In this document: positions 4,064 to 9,044 of the stretch, piece by piece
Layout of the letters: each line of letters opens with the position of its first letter
Numbering within the stretch: the stretch's first letter is position 1
Assembly (NCBI GenBank): GCA_016206635.1
Contig: JACQRF010000025.1
Span: 1-9,044 of the forward strand
From: Candidatus Omnitrophota bacterium
GTDB lineage: Bacteria; Omnitrophota; Gorgyraeia; 1-14-0-20-64-10; JACQQZ01
Length of the DNA: 9,044 bases
Direction: 5' to 3'
Notes under the pieces: model-generated
The model's input: only the letters and a program-made list of their open reading frames with translations
What the model was told of the DNA's origin: nothing
Databases searched by the model: none
Made by a program: the position numbers and the translations under genes

Positions 4064-5066
4064 CGGCCCGTGGCGGCTGATCGCCGTGGTCTGGCTGGCC
4101 GGGTGCGCGACCACATTCCCGGCGATCTCCCAAACTGAATACAACCAGGTGACGTCGGAGCTGCAGGTCAAGGCGTTGCAGTTCCGATTCCACCAGATGG
4201 TCCGGGTGCAGACCGTGGGCACGCGATTGGTGAGCGCGCTGCCACCGTCGGTCCAGGCCGCCCCCACGCCGAGCGTCGGCCTGGTCCTCTCGCCGCTCGA
4301 TTGGGCCGTCGCCCGCGCGTTCAATCTGACGGTGGGGGCCCGCCGCCAAGCCGTGGTGGTCACCGGGGTGATTGTCGGGGCGCCGGCCGAGCGGGCGGGG
4401 ATCCAAACCGGCGACCTGCTGGTCCGCATCAACCAGCGGTATGTCGGATCGGTCGAGGAGGCGATCGCCGCACTGCGGCGTCTGACGCCGCACACGACCG
4501 CGGAGTTCTTGGTGGAGCGGGCCGGCGCGCCGCTCTCGCTCCCGGTGGCTGTCGCCGCCAAGCCATACCCCGTCACCTTCCATGCCGTGATCGATGGGGA
4601 AGGCGCCGATCTGTGGAATGCCTGGGCGTCGCCGGGGCAGATCACCGTGACGAACCGGCTGCTGGAATTCATGCACTCGGATGATGAGTTGGCCGTGGTG
4701 ATGGGACATGAGCTGGCCCACTTGACCCAAGGGCACATCGCCAAGGGGTTCGGCACCTCGATCTTGGGATCTGTGCTGGCGACCGCGATCGAGCAAGCCA
4801 CTCACGTCTCGATGTTGGGCGACGTGGCCGGGGGCGCGGCCTCGTCGGCATTCTCGAGAAACTTCGAGCGGGAGGCGGACTACATCGGACTCCAATACAC
4901 GCACCGGGCCGGCTACGACATCACGGTCGGGCCGCGGCTTTGGGAGCGCGTCGCCACGGAACTGCCGCGGCGGGTCGCGATCCCGTGGTTGTCCACGCAC
5001 CCGTCGGAGCCGGAGCGCCTCGTCCGCCTGCAGAAGGCCGTGGAAGAGATTACCCGGCAGCCGTGA
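4056..5066 (+). CDS. PDZ-M48 zinc metalloprotease lipoprotein
   Basis: This 336-aa envelope protease has a signal peptide ending in lipobox LAGC with lipid-attachment C17. It should therefore be a lipoprotein anchored in a membrane and facing the periplasm. A PDZ domain occupies about residues 74-165 (GVIVGAPAERAGIQTGDLLVRI at its core), which likely binds substrate tails. The M48 peptidase domain follows, with zinc motif HELAH (218-222; catalytic E219) and the third ligand E271 in FEREAD. A THP motif (H315) near the C-terminus resembles the position of the regulatory His of E. coli BepA. No TPR domain is present, so it is not a BepA ortholog, and it lacks HtpX-like membrane helices. GGAGG at 4042-4046, 9 nt upstream, supports ATG 4056. 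The 8-nt overlap with the response regulator suggests a shared role in envelope quality control, which is inference. Confidence 0.9.
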   Translation: MGNGPWRLIAVVWLAGCATTFPAISQTEYNQVTSELQVKALQFRFHQMVRVQTVGTRLVSALPPSVQAAPTPSVGLVLSPLDWAVARAFNLTVGARRQAVVVTGVIVGAPAERAGIQTGDLLVRINQRYVGSVEEAIAALRRLTPHTTAEFLVERAGAPLSLPVAVAAKPYPVTFHAVIDGEGADLWNAWASPGQITVTNRLLEFMHSDDELAVVMGHELAHLTQGHIAKGFGTSILGSVLATAIEQATHVSMLGDVAGGAASSAFSRNFEREADYIGLQYTHRAGYDITVGPRLWERVATELPRRVAIPWLSTHPSEPERLVRLQKAVEEITRQP

Positions 5067-5078
5067 ACCCGCCGGTCG

Positions 5079-7037
5079 TTAGAGCGCCAGCGTCATCCGC
5101 AGCTCCTGCTCGGCGTCCACGACGTCGCGGTTGACGGCGGCCAGCGCCTGGCCGGTGGCGGCCTTGAGCGTCGGCGAGACGCCGGGAATCGCGCGCAACT
5201 GGCGCAGGAGTTGCACGACCATCCGGAATCCCCGGACCAACTCCCCATCGTCGGCCCCGCACAGCGCCCCCAGCTTCTCGAACGGGACGTGGCGCATCCA
5301 GGCCTCGATGGCCGGGGCGAGCTGGAAATGCGGGGGTTTCGTCGGCGGGAGGAAGGCTTTCCGCTCGGCCCGTTGAATGGCGCGGATTGTTGCGTCGCAG
5401 ACCTGCGTGAGGTGGCCGACCGCCTTGGGCAGTGTTTCCGGAGGTGGCATGGTCGGCCGCGGTTCGTAGACCAGCGCGCCCATGAGCATCGCCAGCTCCT
5501 CCGCGGAGAGCCGGTCCAGCACGCCGTTGGCGTAGAGCTCGCCCATCGTGAGCTCATACCCGTACATGCCGGCGGCGAACGTCCCCTTCGGCGTGAGTCC
5601 GGCCTCCGTGAGGTAGCCCATCGTGCGCAACAGGGCCAATTTGCGCTGCATCAGCCCCTCTGCCAGCGCGCGGGCTGACTTCGCGGATTGGTAGTGATGC
5701 AGCGTCCGGTGATAGATGTCGAACCATCGGGCGCCGTGATGTCGGTAGAGATTCAGCAAGGTGGCGTAGGCGGTGTTCAGGCGGCTGAGCACCGGTTCCG
5801 GCTTGCCATGGATGACCTGCAGGACCTCCGGGTAGCTCACCTCCAGCGGGTTGATCCGCAGGTAGACGAACCCCGCCTCATCCATCCCACGGCGGCCGGC
5901 GCGTCCCGCCATCTGCGTGAACTCGCGCGCCCGGATCGTCGAGAACCGTCCCCCCATCCGTTTCCGCAGGGTGTCGAGCACGACGCTGCGGGCCGGCATG
6001 TTCACGCCGAGGGCGAACGTTTCCGTGGTGACGATCACTTTGACCAGCCGACTGGAGAACAGCCGCTCCACCACTTCCTTGAGCGTCGGGAGCATGCCGG
6101 CGTGGTGGTACGCCACGCCGTGCGTGACGAGGCCGCGCAGCTCTGCGGCCGTGCGGTCGCCGCTCAGGCGATACCGGTCGCAGAGGGTATCGAAGTGGGC
6201 GAGCAGCCTTGTCCGTTCATCGGCGTCGAGGAAATCGGTGGCGGCCAGCTCGGCGGCGAGCGCCTCCACGCGCCGGCGCCCGAACGCGAAGTAAAGACAG
6301 GGCAGGTGGCCGGCCTGGCGAATCGTCGTGATCAGGCGGTCAACCGGATTCGGCAGGTTTTCCAGCCATTCGCGGTGGCGCCGATGGCGGTCCGGCGAAC
6401 GCCACAGCTCGCGCCCGCGGTAGCCGCGGCCGCGCAGCTCCTCGGGGGTGCGCTGGATTTGCCCCTGGCATTGGAAGGTGACCTTCAAGGGGACCGGCCG
6501 ATGCGATTCGCGGATCACGTGGATGCCTCGGCCGTGCACGTCGGTCAGCCAGGCGGCGATCTGCTCGGCGTTGGAGATGGTGGCGCTCAGCGCGAGGATG
6601 TTCACCGAGGGTGGCGTGAGGATGAGCGCCTCTTCCCAGACCGTGCCGCGCTCGGGGTCGTCCAGGTAATGCACCTCATCGAAAATCACCCAGGCGCAGC
6701 GGGCGAACCGCCGCTCGCCTTCGAGCAGGCTGTTGCGGTAGATCTCCGTGGTCATGATGAGGACCGGGGCCTCGGCGTTGAGCGTGACGTCGCCGGTCAA
6801 GATGCCGATGCGGTCGCCGTAGCGGGCGTAGAAGTCGCGGTATTTTTGGTTGCTGAGGGCTTTGACCGGGGCGGTGTAGACGACCGATTGGTTGGCGGCG
6901 AGGGCTTGCTCGATGGCGTACTCGGCGATCGCGGTCTTGCCGGCGCCGGTCGGGGCGGCCACCAGCGCCGAGACGCCTTGCTCGATCGCGGCGATCGCCT
7001 TGGCTTGGAACGGATCGTACTCGAACGCGTGCGTCAC
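5079..7037 (-). CDS. Ski2/HelY-like DEVH-box RNA helicase
   Basis: This 652-aa superfamily 2 helicase is predicted to unwind RNA using ATP. Motifs in order are Walker A APTGAGKT (28-35), Ia TAPVKALSNQKY (55-66), Ib TTE (96-98), II DEVH (120-123), III SAT (151-153), V TTETFALGVNMPAR (337-350) and VI QMAGRAGRRG (375-384). The region from about 410 onward is helical, with a winged-helix-like segment and a C-terminal helical bundle as in Ski2/Mtr4/HelY proteins. It is much shorter than eukaryotic Mtr4 or Ski2 (about 1000 aa or more), so the arch insertion is apparently absent. An Arg-rich stretch (about 202-224) lies between the two RecA domains. The start is GTG 7037, whose first base begins the GTGA overlap with the ppc stop, so it is translated from the ppc message. 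Possible roles are RNA turnover or ribosome assembly. Confidence 0.9.
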   Translation of the reverse strand: MTHAFEYDPFQAKAIAAIEQGVSALVAAPTGAGKTAIAEYAIEQALAANQSVVYTAPVKALSNQKYRDFYARYGDRIGILTGDVTLNAEAPVLIMTTEIYRNSLLEGERRFARCAWVIFDEVHYLDDPERGTVWEEALILTPPSVNILALSATISNAEQIAAWLTDVHGRGIHVIRESHRPVPLKVTFQCQGQIQRTPEELRGRGYRGRELWRSPDRHRRHREWLENLPNPVDRLITTIRQAGHLPCLYFAFGRRRVEALAAELAATDFLDADERTRLLAHFDTLCDRYRLSGDRTAAELRGLVTHGVAYHHAGMLPTLKEVVERLFSSRLVKVIVTTETFALGVNMPARSVVLDTLRKRMGGRFSTIRAREFTQMAGRAGRRGMDEAGFVYLRINPLEVSYPEVLQVIHGKPEPVLSRLNTAYATLLNLYRHHGARWFDIYHRTLHHYQSAKSARALAEGLMQRKLALLRTMGYLTEAGLTPKGTFAAGMYGYELTMGELYANGVLDRLSAEELAMLMGALVYEPRPTMPPPETLPKAVGHLTQVCDATIRAIQRAERKAFLPPTKPPHFQLAPAIEAWMRHVPFEKLGALCGADDGELVRGFRMVVQLLRQLRAIPGVSPTLKAATGQALAAVNRDVVDAEQELRMTLAL

Positions 7038-9044
7038 CCCGTGCTCTTCATGCCGAAGGCGATGCCGTGGATCGTCAGCCGCAAGAGCTCATGGACCTCC
7101 GGCGTCGGCGCCTGGGCGTACTCGGCGAGGAAGCGCAGCTGCAGGTAGTTGAGCGGGTCCACGTATGGGTTGCGCAGCTGGATCGAATGGCGCAGCACCG
7201 GCTGCGTTTCCAACAGCATGGATTGCTGCGTGACGGCCAGCACCCACTTGATCGCCTGCTGGTATTCCGCGCGCACCTGGCCGAACATCCGGCGGCGCAC
7301 GGCAGGATCGCGGACCAGCCGCGCGTATTGCTCGCCGATATAAAAGTCGGCTTTGGCCAGCGACGCCTGCGCGTTATCCAGCAGCGTGCGAAAGAACGAC
7401 CATTGACGGTACATGCCGCGGAGCTCCTCGAGCGCCTCGGGGCGGTCGCGCACAAACGCCTCGATGGCGGCCCCGATCCCGTACCAGGCGGAGAGCAGTT
7501 GGCGCGACTGGACCCAGGAAAACACCCACGGGATCGCGCGGAGCGTCGAGAGCGTCCACGCCGCCTCCCGGCTGGCGGGGCGCGACCCGGCGAGCCCTTG
7601 CTCGAGAATCAGCCGGATCGGGGTGGATTCGACATAGTAGGTGAAGAATGCCGGCGTCTCCCAGACCAGCGCCCGATAGCTGGCGGCGGAGACCTCGGCC
7701 AGCTCGCGCATCACCGCCTCCCAGCGCGCCACCGTGCTGCGGGCCCGCCGCTCGTGCGGGGCCTCGACCAGATTGCTCAACACGACGGCGCTGAACAGCT
7801 GCTCGAGCGTGCGCTGCGCGATCGTCACGTTCGCGTACTTCGCGGAGATCACCTCGCCTTGCTCGGTCAGCTTGATCCGGCCGGCCGGCGCGGCCCACGG
7901 TTGCGCCACGATCGCGCGGTGACTCATCCCGCCGCCGCGGTCAATCGTCCCGCCCTTCCCGTGGAAGAAGACCAGCTGCACGTGATGGCGCGCCGCCGCC
8001 TTTGCCAGCTGCGCCTCGGCGCGGTACAGCGCCCAGTTGGCGGCCAGATAGCCGCCGTCTTTATTGCTGTCGGAGTAGCCCAGCATGATTTCCTGGAGCG
8101 ACCCGCCGGCCGCCAGATACTGCCGGTACGCCGGGTGCGTCCAGGCCGAGGTCATGATCGCAGGCGCCCGCGCCAAATCGTCCAGCGTTTCAAACAGCGG
8201 CACGATCGTGAGCCGTTCGACGCCGGCCAGCTGCTTGAACCAGAGCACGATTAGCAAGTCGCTGGCCCCGCGCGTCATGCTGATGAGATACGTGCCGGCG
8301 GCCTCCGGCCCCCCTTCGGCCTGCATCTGCGCCATGGCGTGAAATTGCGCGAGGACGTCTTGCGTGTCGTGGCGGCACGAGGGGGGAATCTCGCGGAGTC
8401 GGTGTGGGGCGGCCAGCGCCTCGCCGAGGAGCGTTTGACGCGCCGGCTCCTCGAGTTGGCGGTACGGCGTGGGGCCCACCCCGAAATGGCGCAGCAGCTC
8501 CTCCGCGGCGCCGGCCAGTTTGTCGCGGTGGTCACGGAATTCAATGCGGGCCAAGTGAAAGCCAAATGTTTCCACTTGCCGGGCGAATGGTTCGATCAAC
8601 CCGCTGGCGGCCCACGGGCTCCGGTGGGCGGCGAGGCTCGTTTGGATGAGCCGGAGATCGGCCAGCAGCGCCTCCGGCGCGGGATACCCGACCGTTGCGT
8701 CCCCCTCCAGCGTCGCTTGCAGCCGCGCGTGAATAAAGGAGAGCTTTTTGCGGTAGACCTCGGTGGCCTCAAACCGTTCCAGCGTGGCGGCGACGGCCGG
8801 GAGCGCCTGCCGATCGCGCTCCAGCGATTGCTGGAGCGCCTCGCTCACGGAGACGAGATTGACCGCTTGGCTGAAGCTGCGGATCAGCCGTTCCGCGTGC
8901 GCCAGGTACGCGCGCAGGATGGCGCGCCGCTGGTGGCGCAGCGTCTCGAGGCTGACGCCGGCGGTGACGTGCGGGTGGCCGTCGCGGTCGCCGCCGACCC
9001 ACGAGCCGAAGGTCAGCCACGTCGGCAGCGGCCCGGTCCAGGAC
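7034..9044 (-). CDS. ppc: Phosphoenolpyruvate carboxylase, C-terminal ~670 residues (5' end outside window)
   Basis: PPC adds bicarbonate to PEP to make oxaloacetate, replenishing the TCA cycle. The frame is open to the right edge, entering with GSWVGGDRDGHPHVTA; the GTG at 8848 is internal and not the start. Roughly 220-250 N-terminal residues, including the AHPTE catalytic-His motif, are missing. Visible motifs are VPLFETLDDL, the Lys signature IMLGYSDSNKDGG (Lys equivalent to E. coli K546), FHGKGGTIDRGGG (codons about 7928-7966), GSRPASR, LRAIPWVFSWVQ, SIQLRNPYVDPLNYLQ and the terminal GMKSTG. The glycine-rich loop normally reads FHGRGGxxGRGG; here Arg becomes Lys and a Gly becomes Asp, while the essential second Arg (E. 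coli R587) is kept. The C-terminus has Ser where E. coli has N881. The stop overlaps the helicase start by 4 nt (GTGA). Confidence 0.95.
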   Translation of the reverse strand, partial: SWTGPLPTWLTFGSWVGGDRDGHPHVTAGVSLETLRHQRRAILRAYLAHAERLIRSFSQAVNLVSVSEALQQSLERDRQALPAVAATLERFEATEVYRKKLSFIHARLQATLEGDATVGYPAPEALLADLRLIQTSLAAHRSPWAASGLIEPFARQVETFGFHLARIEFRDHRDKLAGAAEELLRHFGVGPTPYRQLEEPARQTLLGEALAAPHRLREIPPSCRHDTQDVLAQFHAMAQMQAEGGPEAAGTYLISMTRGASDLLIVLWFKQLAGVERLTIVPLFETLDDLARAPAIMTSAWTHPAYRQYLAAGGSLQEIMLGYSDSNKDGGYLAANWALYRAEAQLAKAAARHHVQLVFFHGKGGTIDRGGGMSHRAIVAQPWAAPAGRIKLTEQGEVISAKYANVTIAQRTLEQLFSAVVLSNLVEAPHERRARSTVARWEAVMRELAEVSAASYRALVWETPAFFTYYVESTPIRLILEQGLAGSRPASREAAWTLSTLRAIPWVFSWVQSRQLLSAWYGIGAAIEAFVRDRPEALEELRGMYRQWSFFRTLLDNAQASLAKADFYIGEQYARLVRDPAVRRRMFGQVRAEYQQAIKWVLAVTQQSMLLETQPVLRHSIQLRNPYVDPLNYLQLRFLAEYAQAPTPEVHELLRLTIHGIAFGMKSTG

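Noticed and set aside
3188..4801. 537-codon minus-strand open frame opposite the response regulator and protease genes
   Set aside because: It is antisense to two genes with complete motifs and encodes low-complexity Arg/Pro/Ser-rich sequence, typical of GC-rich shadow frames.
5688..7148. 486-codon plus-strand open frame opposite the helicase gene, and a similar 395-codon frame at 7067-8254 opposite ppc
   Set aside because: Both are antisense to genes with full sets of family motifs and show no domain of their own; high GC explains the lack of stops.
8848..8848. Start codon of ppc at GTG 8848
   Set aside because: The frame continues upstream to the window edge with conserved PPC sequence (GSWVGGDRDGHPHVTA), so this GTG is internal.

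Overview
The window is GC-rich (roughly two-thirds G+C by eye), densely coding bacterial chromosome. It shows no mobile elements, CRISPR arrays, tRNAs or rRNAs. All recognisable genes are housekeeping or envelope/regulatory genes: a D,D-peptidase tail, an APC permease, GreA, a cold-shock protein, a twin-receiver response regulator, a PDZ-M48 lipoprotein protease, a Ski2-type helicase and phosphoenolpyruvate carboxylase. Sigma70-type promoters are easy to read. The outer-membrane-style lipoprotein protease suggests a diderm bacterium. A Nitrospirota/NC10-like or proteobacterial-grade lineage is plausible, but I cannot place the organism firmly from this sequence.

Layout, plus strand. Bases 2-97 hold the 3' end of an M15 (LAS-type) peptidase. 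It is followed after 22 bp by an APC-superfamily permease (120-1406). A perfect TTGACA-17-TATACT promoter begins inside the permease stop region and drives a ~215-nt leader that ends in a strong intrinsic terminator (1623-1653). Just beyond lie a Shine-Dalgarno sequence and a small orphan gene (1687-1950). Next come greA (1987-2454), a 1-nt-overlapping orphan gene (2454-2849), a cold-shock gene with a ~105-nt leader (2988-3191) and its terminator, and then the twin-receiver protein (3305-4063) overlapping the M48 protease gene (4056-5066).

Layout, minus strand. The ppc gene enters from the right edge (N-terminus missing) and ends at 7034. It overlaps by 4 nt a Ski2/HelY-like RNA helicase gene (7037-5079), so the two form one operon. 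That operon converges on the protease gene with only 12 bp between stop codons.

The most interesting element is the 1438-1653 leader. Its RNA can fold into a nested rod of six co-linear helices. Four of its segments (1489-1499, 1565-1575, 1623-1633, 1638-1648) are mutually complementary in the 1:2 + 3:4 versus 2:3 pattern of a transcription attenuator. A 46-codon open frame runs across segments 1 and 2. The regulated gene would be the 87-aa orphan, which has no convincing promoter of its own. A second, weaker alternative-pairing leader precedes the cold-shock gene. Several promoters place transcription starts at or within a few bases of start codons, which suggests leaderless mRNAs. The PPC carries notable substitutions in its glycine-rich catalytic loop and at its C-terminal effector-binding position.
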